Source: Pseudomonas fluorescens
GTDB taxonomy: Bacteria; Pseudomonadota; Gammaproteobacteria; Pseudomonadales; Pseudomonadaceae
Assembly (NCBI RefSeq): GCF_000968015.1
Contig: NZ_LACH01000009.1
Span: 1 to 64,000 of the forward strand
Length of the DNA stretch: 64,000 bases
Direction: 5' to 3'
The notes beneath the pieces are model-generated. The model saw only the letters and a list, made by a program, of their open reading frames with translations, was not told the origin of the DNA and made no database searches. The translations under genes and the position numbers were made by a program. Of the stretch, positions 10,015 through 19,050 are shown in pieces (within the stretch, counting starts at the first letter, position 1; each line of letters opens with the position of its first letter).

Positions 10015-10145
10015 GTTTTGTATTGAGTGATCCGGCCCATCGTCGGAACGCCGCCCGGACCAAGCTCGCTCCCACATTTGATCGCATTTCAATGTGTGAG
10101 TGAGGGCAGCCTTTAGGTTTTGTGTTGGGTGATCTGGCCCCATCG
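9996..10145. repeat. Direct repeat: duplicated 3' end of kdpE
   Basis: Bases 9996-10042 (last six codons of kdpE, its stop and 28 bases beyond) recur at 10098-10145 with four substitutions and one inserted C. Both copies run into a REP element, degraded after the first copy and intact after the second. The duplicate begins GAGTGAGGGCAGCCTTTAGG and has no ribosome-binding site or start codon. Confidence 0.85.
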
Positions 10146-10207
10146 CGAGCAAGCTCGCTCCCACATTGGAATGCATATCCCTGTGGGAGCGAGCTTGCTC
10201 GCGATGA
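10051..10207. repeat. Cluster of three REP elements
   Basis: There is a degraded copy (AAGCTCGCTCCCACATT at 10062-10078), an intact copy at 10141-10167, and an inverted intact copy at 10171-10206. They lie between the convergent kdpE and patatin-like genes and are tied to the kdpE end duplication. Confidence 0.85.
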
Positions 10208-10231
10208 GGCCTTTTCATTCACCCGAGAAAT

Positions 10232-11272
10232 TCAGGAATCCCGCTCATTCTCATACCGATCCAGCGTATCCCGCGCAATCTCCCGCCCCAGCGCGATCAA
10301 TTCCGGCGCCTTGTAGAACTCGAAAAACCGGCACACTCGTTTCGGCACGTTGATCAAAATATCCGGCGGATAACCGGCGATCTTGTACTGCGCCAACGAC
10401 GTCTGCATCACCTCGAAACTCTGGTTGATCAGGTCCAGCAAAGACGCCGGGCCGACGTTGTCGATGATGAACGAACCGGTAGCGGACTTCGGTGCGCCCT
10501 CGCGTTCAGGGGCGGCGGCCGGTTGCTGGGCTTCGGGTTCGGCGGATTCGATCCAGGGGTTGATCTCGGCCGCTTCTGCCATCAACGCTTCCTTTTCCAG
10601 CAGCAGCAATTGTTCCGCCTGTTTGCGGCGGAAGGGCAATTTTGAACCCAGCGAGTTGATCAGGCTGTCGAAGCGGGTCTTGAACGCCGCCGGGCGCTGG
10701 ATCACCGGCAGTTGATAGTGGCGCTGGTTGGTGGAGTTGAGGTTGACCGCGATGATCAGGTCGCAATGACTCGACACCACTGGCACGATCGGTAAAGGGT
10801 TGAGAATGCCGCCGTCCACCAGCATGCGGTTGCCCTGCATTACCGGGGTGAACAGGCTGGGAATCGCCGCCGAGGCGCGCATGGCCTGGTGCAGGCAGCC
10901 TTCCTGGAACCAGATTTCCTGTTGATTGGTCAGGTCGGTGGCTACCGCCGTGTAAGGGATGCGCAAGTCTTCAATATTGATCTCGCCGACGATCTTGCGT
11001 ATCTGCCCGAAAACCTTCTCCCCGCGAATCGCGCCCAAACGAAAACTGACGTCCACCAGGCGCAAGACGTCGAGGTAATCCAGGCTTTCGATCCAGTTGC
11101 GATATTCGTCGAGTTTGCCGGCGGCATAGATCCCGCCGACCACTGCGCCCATGGAACATCCGGCGATGCAGGCGATGTCGTAGCCACGCCGTTCGATCTC
11201 TTCAATGACCCCGATATGGGCGTAGCCCCGGGCCCCACCTGAGCCCAGCACTAGCGCGACACGCTTTTTCAT
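10232..11272 (-). CDS. Patatin-like phospholipase family protein
   Basis: A 346-aa protein with a complete patatin catalytic layout: oxyanion-hole motif GSGGARG (residues 10-16), nucleophile elbow GCSMG with Ser40, and the catalytic DGG at Asp153 (LVDGGILNPLP). Patatins are serine-aspartate lipid acyl hydrolases, and this one resembles bacterial RssA-type proteins of unknown substrate. There is no signal peptide, so it is probably cytoplasmic. I chose the ATG at 11272 because GAGGGCG lies just before it and because the motif then sits at the usual distance from the N-terminus. The C-terminal ~100 residues after the fold are less conserved. The substrate is unknown. Confidence 0.88.
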   Translation of the reverse strand: MKKRVALVLGSGGARGYAHIGVIEEIERRGYDIACIAGCSMGAVVGGIYAAGKLDEYRNWIESLDYLDVLRLVDVSFRLGAIRGEKVFGQIRKIVGEINIEDLRIPYTAVATDLTNQQEIWFQEGCLHQAMRASAAIPSLFTPVMQGNRMLVDGGILNPLPIVPVVSSHCDLIIAVNLNSTNQRHYQLPVIQRPAAFKTRFDSLINSLGSKLPFRRKQAEQLLLLEKEALMAEAAEINPWIESAEPEAQQPAAAPEREGAPKSATGSFIIDNVGPASLLDLINQSFEVMQTSLAQYKIAGYPPDILINVPKRVCRFFEFYKAPELIALGREIARDTLDRYENERDS

Positions 11273-11494
11273 GAATCGCCCTCGTCTGACAAGGTTCAAC
11301 AATGCACCCTTCGAGGGGCGCGCTTCAATCGCTAAGGTCGTTCCGCGAGGCGAGGGCGTCGTTTTTTCGACACTCTTTGGCGGCAGATGGGTATTCTCGC
11401 GGGCACTAGATTTTCCGAGACGGGGCCAAGGCACTTTTCACGCGCCAGACCGTCTTAACTGCACGATTGTTTACCTATCTTTGAGGTGTGATTA

Positions 11495-11773
11495 ATGAAA
11501 GCCTGGATCTGTGTGCCTTTGCTTGCCCTGGCACTTGCCGGTTGCGCCGGAAAAACCGCTTACCGTGACAGCTGCGGTAGCGGGCTTGATGCGGCGTGGC
11601 ATGAACTGGATCTGGCCAAGGCCGAAGGTTTCGCCGGGACCGTCAGCTACTCCAAGGCCCTGTCGCTGTTGACGGCGGCCAAGACTCAGCAGCAATTTGA
11701 AGGGTTCGAAGGCTGCGCCAAGAAGGCCGAGAAGGCGCGTTTTTATATTCGTGAATCGCGCGCGGGGCGCTGA
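11495..11773 (+). CDS. Small predicted lipoprotein
   Basis: A 92-aa protein with a lipoprotein signal peptide ending LALAGC (lipidated Cys17), so it is probably anchored in the outer or inner membrane facing the periplasm. The mature part is a short helical region with two further cysteines (DSCGSG and GCAKKA) that could form a disulfide. TTGAGGTGTG precedes the ATG. I do not recognise a named family. It stands alone, 88 bases before the CHAD gene. Confidence 0.75.
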   Translation: MKAWICVPLLALALAGCAGKTAYRDSCGSGLDAAWHELDLAKAEGFAGTVSYSKALSLLTAAKTQQQFEGFEGCAKKAEKARFYIRESRAGR

Positions 11774-11861
11774 AAGCAGCTCTAAGCTCTAAGCTGCAAG
11801 CAATAAGTCGGTCGCCCCGGATTTCGGCTGACGCCTTGCAGTTGTTTACGGAGTAAACCCC

Positions 11862-12620
11862 ATGATTAACCGGTTGGTGGCTCATGTCCTGGGCCTGGAA
11901 GTCCGTTTGTTGGCCTGTCAGGCGCGCTTGAGTGCCCGTACCGACCCTGAAGCGCTGCACGATCTGCGTACCACGGTTCGCCGTTTACGCAGTCTGCTGC
12001 GGCCATTGCGCGGCTTGCCCGGAGTCGAACAGCTGGAAGCAGCGGCGTCCCGGGTCGGCGACCTGACCACGCCGTTGCGCGATCGCGAAGTGCTGGCGGC
12101 GTACCTGCTCGAGCATGATCAACCCGAGGCTGCGCATCGGCGTATGGCGCAGATGGCCGAGGCTTATCCGGCGGTCGCGACGAGTCCTGAAGTGGCGCAG
12201 TTACTGATGATCCTCGACGCGTTTCCGCGTTTTCTGCGGGCCTCCCAACGTCAGAGCTTGCTCAAAGGCTTGCGTCAGCGCATCGAAAAACGTTTGGCCA
12301 AACAGTGGAAAAAACTCGACAAAGCCCTGCACGATCCGGCGCATGATCGCCACCGTTTGCGCCTGCTGATCAAGCGCGTGCGTTACGGCATCGAAGCCTA
12401 TCCCGAACTGGATCGACTGCCGAAAGCGGCGATGCCGCGCTTGAAATCCGCGCAAGGTGCCTTGGGCGATTGGCACGATTGCTGGCAATGGTTGGCCAGG
12501 GCCGAACAGGACGCCGATTTGCAGCCCTGCGTCGCGGCCTGGAAAACTGCCATGGCCAAAGCCGAAGGCCGCGCCGACCGCGTCCTCGACAAACTCAGCG
12601 CAACCTGTTTCAAATCCTGA
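11862..12620 (+). CDS. CHAD domain-containing protein
   Basis: A 252-aa, arginine- and histidine-rich helical protein. EALHDLRTTVRRLRSLLRPLRG near the N-terminus (written here in overlapping short form: HDLRTTVRRLRS), HDRHRLRLLIKRVRYGIEAY in the middle and the DWHDCWQW motif near the C-terminus match the CHAD family (conserved histidine alpha-helical domain), which binds polyphosphate. No second catalytic domain (CYTH) is attached. ACGGAGTAAACCCC precedes the ATG. Polyphosphate binding is known for the family and is inferred here. Confidence 0.88.
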   Translation: MINRLVAHVLGLEVRLLACQARLSARTDPEALHDLRTTVRRLRSLLRPLRGLPGVEQLEAAASRVGDLTTPLRDREVLAAYLLEHDQPEAAHRRMAQMAEAYPAVATSPEVAQLLMILDAFPRFLRASQRQSLLKGLRQRIEKRLAKQWKKLDKALHDPAHDRHRLRLLIKRVRYGIEAYPELDRLPKAAMPRLKSAQGALGDWHDCWQWLARAEQDADLQPCVAAWKTAMAKAEGRADRVLDKLSATCFKS

Positions 12621-12771
12621 AACCACCACATATCCCTGTGGGAGTTGGGCATGGAATATGTGTTCAAGCCAAGTGCGGCTCATCTGCCAGTCAATTTGGC
12701 CGGAATAGGCGCTGTGCCATCCCCGCAGGCTGGTTAAGATCCCTTCATCCTTTTCCCGCACCGAGGTTTCC

Positions 12772-13569
12772 ATGCGTTTTTCCGATCTGCTCGACGCTGT
12801 CCGCAGCCAGCCGCTGGAGCTGTCTATTCCGGCCGAATGGGCTCAGGGGCGTGCCAGCTTCGGTGGCCTGGTGGCCGCCTTGCAGTACGAAGCCATGCGC
12901 GCGAAAGTCCCGGCGGATCGTCCGGTGCGCTCGTTGGCGATCACCTTTGTCGGCCCGGTCGAGCCTGAAGTGCCGGTCAGCTTTGAAGTCGATGTGTTAC
13001 GCGAAGGGAAGGCTGTCAGCCAGGTGCTGGGTCGGGCGATGCAGAAGGGGCAGGTGGTGACGTTGATCCAGGGCAGCTTCGGCGCCTCGCGACCGTCGGA
13101 AGTGGCGGTAGTCGCCAAACCGGCACCCGAGATGAAGCACTGGGACGATTGTCAGGAACTGCCGTTCATCAAAGGGGTACTCCCGGAGTTCATGCAGCAT
13201 CTGGCGATGCGCTGGAGTGTTGGCGGTCTGCCGTTCACGGGCAACAAATCCCGCGAGATGGGCGGCTGGGTGCGCTTGCGCGGGGACGTGAAGGAAGAAG
13301 CGGTCAGCGAAGCGCATATATTGGCGCTGGTCGATGCTTGGCCACCGGCCCTGATGCCGCACCTGAGTAAACCGGCGATGGGCAGCACGCTGACCTGGAC
13401 CATTGAATTCGTCCAGCCTTTGCTTGAACTGAGCACGCTGGACTGGTGCAAATACCTCGTCGAGATCGAGCATGCCGCTGACGGCTATGGCCATGCGGCC
13501 GCGAAGCTGTGGAACGCGGACGGTCAGTTGATTGCCATGAGCCGGCAGACGGTGACGATTTTCGCCTGA
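12772..13569 (+). CDS. Acyl-CoA thioesterase family protein (TesB-like, double hotdog)
   Basis: The 265-aa length and internal layout fit a tandem double-hotdog thioesterase: an N-terminal half with AQGRASFGGLVAALQYEAM and a C-terminal half with GWVRLRGD...LVDAWPPALMPHL. Such proteins hydrolyse acyl-CoA thioesters in the cytoplasm. GAGG precedes the ATG. It stands alone and convergent with the small membrane protein gene next door, the two stops being adjacent. The acyl chain preference cannot be read from the sequence. Confidence 0.85.
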   Translation: MRFSDLLDAVRSQPLELSIPAEWAQGRASFGGLVAALQYEAMRAKVPADRPVRSLAITFVGPVEPEVPVSFEVDVLREGKAVSQVLGRAMQKGQVVTLIQGSFGASRPSEVAVVAKPAPEMKHWDDCQELPFIKGVLPEFMQHLAMRWSVGGLPFTGNKSREMGGWVRLRGDVKEEAVSEAHILALVDAWPPALMPHLSKPAMGSTLTWTIEFVQPLLELSTLDWCKYLVEIEHAADGYGHAAAKLWNADGQLIAMSRQTVTIFA

Positions 13570-13935
13570 TCAGTGACGACGGTGGCGCTCACGCCAGGCG
13601 CGCCACCAGCCGCCGCTCAGGAAGAACCGTGGGAAGGTCAGAAACTGCTCGACCAGCAAGCGCGACATGGCATCTTTGCGATCACTGAACGGCTCGGAGG
13701 CTTGCGCCTCCAGGCTGTGACCGTGGCGTTGCAAGCCGAGGGCGGCGAGCAGGCCGATGACGCCAATCGCGACATTGGCGAAGCTCAGACTGAACACCCC
13801 CGAGACAATCAGCAGAAACGCCACGATGAACAGGGGCACGGCAATCAGGTGCAGCACCAGATTGGTCGGGTGCTGGTGATTGTTCGGGTACGCTCGCCAT
13901 TGCCAGGCGGGAAGGTTGGGGTGACGTTTGCCCAT
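13570..13935 (-). CDS. Small membrane protein, Mpo1/DUF962-like
   Basis: A 121-aa protein with two closely spaced hydrophobic helices (VLHLIAVPLFIVAFLLIVSG and the following SLSFANVAIGVIGLLAALGL). The N-terminal pattern YPNNHQHPTNLVLHLIAVPLF resembles Mpo1-like proteins, in which histidines near the membrane helices bind iron, but I am not certain of the family. I chose the ATG at 13935 because AAGGA lies 8 bases before it; the frame runs further upstream without a better start. It converges with the thioesterase gene. Confidence 0.7.
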   Translation of the reverse strand: MGKRHPNLPAWQWRAYPNNHQHPTNLVLHLIAVPLFIVAFLLIVSGVFSLSFANVAIGVIGLLAALGLQRHGHSLEAQASEPFSDRKDAMSRLLVEQFLTFPRFFLSGGWWRAWRERHRRH

Positions 13936-14063
13936 GATGGTAATCCTTGGTTCGTTGAGGCTCTTGAACAAAGAATAGGCCGGGGCAAACCAGTCGGCGA
14001 ATCAAGGCTGGCTATCGGAGTGATAGGTGTCATGTCCAAATTTGATGTTGGCCGGGCCGACGC

Positions 14064-14288
14064 TATCGCGAGCAAGCTCGCTCCCACAGGTAATGCGCAA
14101 ATATTGAAATGGCGCTAACCCTGTGGGAGCGAGCTTGCTCGCGATGAGGCCCTTACAACTTGAGCTGCCCGATAGCCTTGCTCAATTCCCCCGCCAACAC
14201 CGCCAGCTCATTGCTGGTGGTCGCCGAAACCACGGTCTCCCACATCGGAATGCAATTCAAATGTGGGAGCGAGCTTGCTCGCGATGAG
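14064..14288. repeat. Three REP elements around a duplicated gene end
   Basis: REP cores lie at 14064-14091, 14122-14146 and 14262-14286 (the last two in the same orientation). The second and third are each followed by a copy of the 3' end of the chemotaxis receptor gene. They fill the 357-base gap 13936-14292. Confidence 0.9.
14122..14238. repeat. Duplicate of the 3' end of the chemotaxis receptor gene
   Basis: These 117 bases match 14262-14378 (offset 140) with five substitutions. The shared unit comprises one REP arm plus the last 28 codons and stop of the minus-strand receptor gene. The duplicate is followed by CCCACAT, the other REP arm, and cannot be expressed as a protein. Confidence 0.9.
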
Positions 14289-14292
14289 GCCC

Positions 14293-15774
14293 TTACAGCT
14301 TGAGCTGCCCGATAGCCTTGCTCAACTCCCCGGCCAACGCCGCCAGCTCATTGCTGGTCGTCGCCGAAACCACGGTCTGCTGCACGGTGTTCTCGGTCAC
14401 ATCCCGGATGCTCACCACCGCCCGATTCATCTCTTCCGCCACGTGGCTCTGCTGCTCGGCCGCCACCGCGATCTGCGTGTTGCTTTCGCGCATCTGCGCC
14501 ACCGCGCTGGTGATCTCCGCCAAGGCTGCGCCGGCCTCCTGAGCCTGCTGCACGCAGTCGTCGGCCTTGAACGAGCTTTCCTGCATGAAATCCACCGCGT
14601 CCCGAGTCCCGGCCTGCAACGCGGAAACCATGATGGTGATCTCGTCAGTGGAGGTCTGGACACGTTTGGCCAGGTTGCGCACTTCATCGGCAACCACCGC
14701 AAAACCGCGACCCATTTCACCGGCGCGGGCCGCTTCAATCGCAGCGTTCAGCGCAAGCAGATTGGTCTGCTCGGCGATGCTGTGAATCACACTGACCACG
14801 CCGTTGATCTTCTGACTGTCCTCGGCCAGGCGCTGAATCATCTCGGCAGTCTGCTGCACTCCGCTGGACAGGCCGGCAATTGACTTCTGCACCCGGCTGA
14901 CCACTTCCTGCCCGCTGCCGGCCAGGGTGTCGGCGGTTTGCGAGAGGTCGCGGGTGGCGCCGGCGTGCTGGGCGATGTGATAGACCGTGGCGGTCATTTC
15001 GTTGATCGCTGTGGCGGCCTGATCGGTTTCGCTTTGTTGGCCGAGCATGCCGTGACGCACCTCGTTCATGCTCGACGCCAGCCGCGCCGCGCCGACATCC
15101 AGTTGCCGTGCGGTGCTGGCGACGGTGTTGACCACTCGCTGGTAACCGGCCTGCATGGCATTGAAGGCATTGGCCATCTGCCCGACTTCGTCAGTGCAGG
15201 CCAGCGGCACACGGGCCGACAGGTCACCGGTTTTCTCAACGTGGAGCATCACGTCCTTCAGCGTATTGAGCTGGCTGAGCAGGAAGCGGATCAACAATTG
15301 CGAAGCGCCGAGCATTGCCAGCATCAGGATCGCCACCGCCACCGCATAGTTGGCAAAGCGCTCGCCAAATACCTGGGTCAGGCTCGGGCCATGAGCAATT
15401 ACTGCGACCTGATTGCCATCCGTGCGCGTAAACACTTCGGCGCCCATCAACGGGTTGTCGCCGAACAGCGGCATGGCATTGATTTCGACCCAGCCGTTGG
15501 TATCGGCCAGTTCCAGTACCGGCTGCCCGTTCAGCAACGGTGCCTGCCCGCGACTGAACGTCAGCACGTTATCGGCTTTGGGGAGCGGCTGCCCGGCTGG
15601 CCAGGCGCTGAGCAGCCGCGCCTGGGCTTGTGCCGATGCCTGATCAGCATGGCTGCGGGCCTGTTGTTCGAGCTGTACGGCGTACAACACCAGCAGTAAG
15701 GTCGTGACGAAGGCGACGGCGTTGACCGCCCAGAATTTGTATTTCAGCGAGATATTGCTAAGCCAGGCACCCAT
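14293..15774 (-). CDS. Methyl-accepting chemotaxis protein
   Basis: A 493-aa membrane receptor. An N-terminal helix ([20 protein letters not shown]) precedes a periplasmic sensor domain of about 130 residues. A second helix ([14 protein letters not shown]), a HAMP linker and the signalling domain follow; the signalling tip has [20 protein letters not shown], where it contacts CheA and CheW. It probably senses a small ligand, but the periplasmic domain has no recognisable signature. I chose the ATG at 15774; the longer frame starts at TTG (15810). The 3' end is duplicated downstream with a REP element. It is monocistronic. Confidence 0.93.
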   Translation of the reverse strand: MGAWLSNISLKYKFWAVNAVAFVTTLLLVLYAVQLEQQARSHADQASAQAQARLLSAWPAGQPLPKADNVLTFSRGQAPLLNGQPVLELADTNGWVEINAMPLFGDNPLMGAEVFTRTDGNQVAVIAHGPSLTQVFGERFANYAVAVAILMLAMLGASQLLIRFLLSQLNTLKDVMLHVEKTGDLSARVPLACTDEVGQMANAFNAMQAGYQRVVNTVASTARQLDVGAARLASSMNEVRHGMLGQQSETDQAATAINEMTATVYHIAQHAGATRDLSQTADTLAGSGQEVVSRVQKSIAGLSSGVQQTAEMIQRLAEDSQKINGVVSVIHSIAEQTNLLALNAAIEAARAGEMGRGFAVVADEVRNLAKRVQTSTDEITIMVSALQAGTRDAVDFMQESSFKADDCVQQAQEAGAALAEITSAVAQMRESNTQIAVAAEQQSHVAEEMNRAVVSIRDVTENTVQQTVVSATTSNELAALAGELSKAIGQLKL

Positions 15775-15951
15775 GGAGGTCTTCTCTGATAGCGGAAACA
15801 GTTTCGGCAAGGTGCCAGTATTGTGCCGCTACTCAGGGCGCCGGATCTTGATGTGGGTCAACAACCCGGCCATGCTCGCGCACAGGAATTGCGGGGCGTA
15901 ATGCGCTATCCTTCGCGCCTTCAAATTTCCCTCGCTACAGGATTCCGCCCC

Positions 15952-16482
15952 ATGAAAGCCGCACTCGTCGAACTCATCAGCAAAATCAGCTCCGGGTGCA
16001 TGAGCGATGACGAAATCCTGAAAGTCGCTGACGAAGCGGCCCAGGCCTACGCCGATCCAGAGGCTTTTCTGACGGCCAATCCAGATATCAACTACGACGA
16101 AACGTTCCCGATTCCGCTGGGCGAGTGGGTCGTCGTCGGCAGTCTTCCAGAGACCGTGCTGTTCCAGGCCGACACCTATTTGGACCTGTTCGCCCAGATC
16201 GTTTCCTCGTTCGGCCCCGGCGTTGATTTCAATATCAAGCCCAAGCAACTGGCCAAGACTGAAGCCCTGACCGCGCTCAATCGCATTCAGGTGCAGATGG
16301 GCAGCATGAACAAGGAAAACGGCGGTTACACGCTGATGAACTTCAGTCAGTTGCTCGACGACGAACTGCAGGTGGTGCTGGTCTACGGTAACGACGTGCC
16401 GCGCGTGCTCGAGTTGTGCGCCAAAGTCGGCATCGCTGCCGCGCCCTCGCTGGAAGCCCTCAAAATCGCCGTCCACGTTTAA
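15952..16482 (+). CDS. Conserved hypothetical protein, 176 aa
   Basis: A soluble acidic protein without signal peptide or membrane helices. I do not recognise the family. It has regular codon use like its neighbours, so it is very likely expressed. The ATG at 15952 is preceded by ACAGGATTCCGCCCC; the open frame extends upstream to 15823 without a better start. It is divergent from the chemotaxis receptor gene and followed closely by the small membrane protein gene at 16547. Confidence 0.75.
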   Translation: MKAALVELISKISSGCMSDDEILKVADEAAQAYADPEAFLTANPDINYDETFPIPLGEWVVVGSLPETVLFQADTYLDLFAQIVSSFGPGVDFNIKPKQLAKTEALTALNRIQVQMGSMNKENGGYTLMNFSQLLDDELQVVLVYGNDVPRVLELCAKVGIAAAPSLEALKIAVHV

Positions 16483-16546
16483 AAAGCGGAACCCTCGCAA
16501 GGCCCGGCTATCCTAAGAGTGCATATCACTCTTAGGGGGCGACACC

Positions 16547-16738
16547 ATGGGTTCCACGTTCAACGGTCTGGTTGGCCTGATTATTCTTGCCCTGGATATC
16601 TGGGCAATCATCAACGTGCTCAAAAGTGGTGCCGACACAGGGATGAAAATCATCTGGGTGCTGCTGATCCTGCTGCTGCCGGTGCTGGGCCTGATCATCT
16701 GGGCCATCGCCGGGCCACGGGGCAACGTCCGGATCTGA
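16547..16738 (+). CDS. Small membrane protein with PLDc_N-type domain
   Basis: A 63-aa protein made of two membrane helices: GLVGLIILALDIWAIINVL and IIWVLLILLLPVLGLIIWAI. The pattern of a helix, a short hydrophilic loop and WVLLILLLPVLGLIIW matches the phospholipase D nuclease N-terminal domain, a two-helix module found alone in many bacteria. Function of the stand-alone form is unknown. TTAGGGGGCGACACC precedes the ATG. Confidence 0.8.
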   Translation: MGSTFNGLVGLIILALDIWAIINVLKSGADTGMKIIWVLLILLLPVLGLIIWAIAGPRGNVRI

Positions 16739-16763
16739 CTGCATCCTCAGACACACCGCATTT

Positions 16764-16853
16764 CTTGTGGGAGCGAGCTTGCTCGCGATGCAGACGCCGC
16801 GGTTTACCATCAAACCGCGTTATCGTTCATCGCGAGCAAGCTCGCTCCCACAT
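16764..16853. repeat. Inverted pair of REP elements upstream of speE
   Basis: CTTGTGGGAGCGAGCTTGCT (from 16764) and the inverse ATCGCGAGCAAGCTCGCTCC (from 16829) flank about 38 bases. The remaining gap up to speE contains a TTGACG but no clear -10. Confidence 0.9.
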
Positions 16854-17013
16854 TGTTCTGTGTATATTTGAATGATTTCGCCTTGACGAAGGTTCGACCT
16901 GTCATGTTCCGCAACATAGAATTCTCGCCTTTACCGGGGCAATCGAGCTGATCGATTGGCCATCATGGGTGGGTAACCGTCCGTTGCCACCCGCATTCAT
17001 CGGAGCACTTCCC

Positions 17014-17889
17014 ATGAGCAACACCCCGAACAGCGAGTACCTGGAAACCCTCTACGAAGGCTACGGCCAGCGTTTTCGCATGGAAAAACTGTTGCACGAA
17101 GTGCGCACCGAACACCAACACCTGGTGATTTTCGAAAACCCGCGCATGGGCCGCGTCATGGCGCTGGACGGCGTGATCCAGACCACCGAAGCCGACGAAT
17201 TCATCTACCACGAGATGTTGACCCACGTGCCGATCCTGGCACATGGCACCGCCAAGCGCGTGCTGATCATCGGTGGCGGCGACGGCGGCATGCTGCGCGA
17301 AGTGGCCAAGCACCGCAGCATCGAGCACATCACCATGGTCGAGATCGACGGCACCGTGGTCGACATGTGCAAGAAATTCCTGCCGAACCACTCCAAGGGT
17401 GCGTTCGCTGATCCACGCCTGAACCTGGTGATCGACGACGGTATGCGTTTCGTCGCCACCACCACCGAAAAGTTCGACGTGATCATTTCCGACTCCACCG
17501 ACCCGATCGGCCCGGGCGAAGTGCTGTTCTCGGAAAACTTCTACCAGGCCTGCCGTCGCTGCCTGAACGAAGGCGGCATCCTGGTGACCCAGAACGGCAC
17601 GCCGTTCATGCAAATCGAAGAAGTCAAAACCACCGCCGGGCGTCTGCGCAGCCTGTTCCCGGACTGGCACTTCTATCAGGCGGCCGTGCCGACCTACATC
17701 GGCGGCGCCATGACCTTCGCTTGGGGCGCGACCGATACCGCCTATCGCAAATTGTCCCGCGCAACCTTGCAGCAACGCTTCGCCGGCAGCGGGATCATCA
17801 CCCGCTACTACAACCCGGAAATCCACATCGGCGCGTTCGCCTTGCCGCAATACGTCCTGCAGGCTGTGAACAAGCCTAGCAACGACTGA
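17014..17889 (+). CDS. speE: Polyamine aminopropyltransferase (spermidine synthase)
   Basis: A 291-aa enzyme that transfers the aminopropyl group of decarboxylated S-adenosylmethionine to putrescine. Family motifs are YQ-type substrate loop residues in [15 protein letters not shown], the nucleotide-binding [29 protein letters not shown], the catalytic [10 protein letters not shown], and the C-terminal [15 protein letters not shown] chose the ATG at 17014, preceded by CGGAGCACTTCCC. A strong rho-independent terminator follows, so the gene is probably monocistronic; speD is not nearby. Confidence 0.95.
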   Translation: MSNTPNSEYLETLYEGYGQRFRMEKLLHEVRTEHQHLVIFENPRMGRVMALDGVIQTTEADEFIYHEMLTHVPILAHGTAKRVLIIGGGDGGMLREVAKHRSIEHITMVEIDGTVVDMCKKFLPNHSKGAFADPRLNLVIDDGMRFVATTTEKFDVIISDSTDPIGPGEVLFSENFYQACRRCLNEGGILVTQNGTPFMQIEEVKTTAGRLRSLFPDWHFYQAAVPTYIGGAMTFAWGATDTAYRKLSRATLQQRFAGSGIITRYYNPEIHIGAFALPQYVLQAVNKPSND

Positions 17890-17905
17890 TATCGAGCAAG
17901 CCAGA

Positions 17906-17955
17906 AAGGGCCCTCTCAGGTTGTGTGAAAACACACCGCAGACGGCCCTTTTTTC
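17906..17955 (+). terminator. Rho-independent terminator after speE
   Basis: An outer stem AAAGGGCC...GGCCCTTT encloses an inner hairpin (GGTTGTGTGAAAACACACCG) and is followed by a T run. Confidence 0.85.
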
Positions 17956-18052
17956 ATGCTTCACTTATAGAGGGACCGGTTGAACGATTGGCCGGGGTAC
18001 AAGGTCGAGATAGTGGTAGGCCCATTCGCAGTTTTGATCGAGGAGGCACCTG

Positions 18053-18286
18053 ATGCAAAAGTGGAAAGTCACTTTCGTTGATGATCACGGTGAACAAGTT
18101 GACGAGGTGTTCGAGAGCGATGAATGCCCGAACAACGAGCAAGCCGCGAAACTCATTCTTGCCCGGCGTCTGCCTGTGGCTGCCGAACTGGACCTCAACG
18201 ATCTGGAAGGACGCACCGATGATCCGACTGTCAAAAGTCTGAAGACCCAGAACAGCATTGAAATCCTCGGCATCACGCCAATCTGA
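18053..18286 (+). CDS. Small conserved hypothetical protein, 77 aa
   Basis: A soluble, acidic protein beginning MQKWKVTFVDDHGEQVDEVF. I do not recognise a family. An excellent ribosome-binding site (GAGGAGGCACCTG) precedes the ATG, and codon use is like the neighbours. It lies between the speE terminator and the RraB-like gene, in the same direction as both. Confidence 0.75.
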   Translation: MQKWKVTFVDDHGEQVDEVFESDECPNNEQAAKLILARRLPVAAELDLNDLEGRTDDPTVKSLKTQNSIEILGITPI

Positions 18287-18500
18287 ACATCTCCTGTCAC
18301 ATTCCTAACCAGGCCTTGGCAGCGGCTCTCTCTTGAGGCTACTCTGCAATCGAGATCAGCGAACGGATCGCTAAGGTCTGGTCTTGTCAGCTACATGCTT
18401 GCTTCCCACCGGCAACCTTGTTGCCGCATCGCTCGCCCCCATTGGGTTGCGAGTGCCGGGAATACGGAAAGTCTATCCATCAGTCTGAGGGGGACGTTTC

Positions 18501-18842
18501 ATGAGCACAGCCTATCAAGAAGACATCAGCACCAGCGTACTGCGCCGCATGAAAGAAGGCGGTTTCGACTTTTCACGATTCCATCCCATCGAGTTCTACG
18601 CCATTTTCCCGGACGAGGAGCGGGCGCGCAGGGCGGCAGGGCATTACTGTGGTGAATCATTGAATGCACAAATCAGCGTGCGCGACGACGGCGCGTGGTA
18701 CCTGGAACTGAGCAAAGTGATGTACGCAACCTATGACGGCATCGGCGATTTTGAGCAGGATTTCGAGGCGGTGGTCGAGCCTTTAGGCGGCATCATCGAA
18801 GGATGGGGCGTCAAGCAGGAGGTACGAGGGCGACTCGCATAA
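18501..18842 (+). CDS. RraB family protein (ribonuclease E regulator-like)
   Basis: A 113-aa acidic protein. PIEFYAIFPDEERARRAA, ISVRDDGAWYLELSKVMYAT and the acidic IGDFEQDFEAVVEPLGGIIEGWG match the RraB/DUF1260 family, whose E. coli member binds RNase E and modulates mRNA decay. The Pseudomonas proteins are shorter than E. coli RraB and their activity is inferred. GAGGGGGACGTTTC precedes the ATG. A terminator hairpin follows at 18866. Confidence 0.8.
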   Translation: MSTAYQEDISTSVLRRMKEGGFDFSRFHPIEFYAIFPDEERARRAAGHYCGESLNAQISVRDDGAWYLELSKVMYATYDGIGDFEQDFEAVVEPLGGIIEGWGVKQEVRGRLA

Positions 18843-18865
18843 CTTATGAACAGTGACAACACTCA

Positions 18866-18900
18866 GCAACGGCTGACCTTCGGGTTGGCCGTTTTCGTTT
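18866..18900 (+). terminator. Rho-independent terminator after the RraB-like gene
   Basis: AACGGCTGACC and GGTTGGCCGTT pair around TTCG and are followed by TTCGTTT. Confidence 0.75.
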
Positions 18901-18914
18901 GTGGGGTTTGGAAA

Positions 18915-18990
18915 GATCAAAAGATCGCAGCCTCGTTTCGCATTCCAATGTAGGAGCTGTCGAGTGAAACGAGGCTGCGATCTCTTGATC
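18915..18990. repeat. Palindromic repeat, GCTGCGATC family
   Basis: GATCAAAAGATCGCAGCCTC and the inverse GAGGCTGCGATCTCTTGATC enclose TAGGAGCTGTCGAGTG, a complete copy of the repeat cut at the window start. Along with two terminators and a candidate RNA it fills the 468-base gap 18843-19310. Confidence 0.85.
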
Positions 18991-19021
18991 GTGTTTTTGA
19001 TTCACAACGTTTCAAAAACGC

Positions 19022-19050
19022 AAAAAAAAGCCGCCTAAACAGGCGGCTAA
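19022..19050 (-). terminator. Strong minus-strand terminator without a matching gene
   Basis: An 8-base-pair perfect stem (AGCCGCCT/AGGCGGCT) with a 4-base loop, followed on the minus strand by eight T. Confidence 0.8.
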
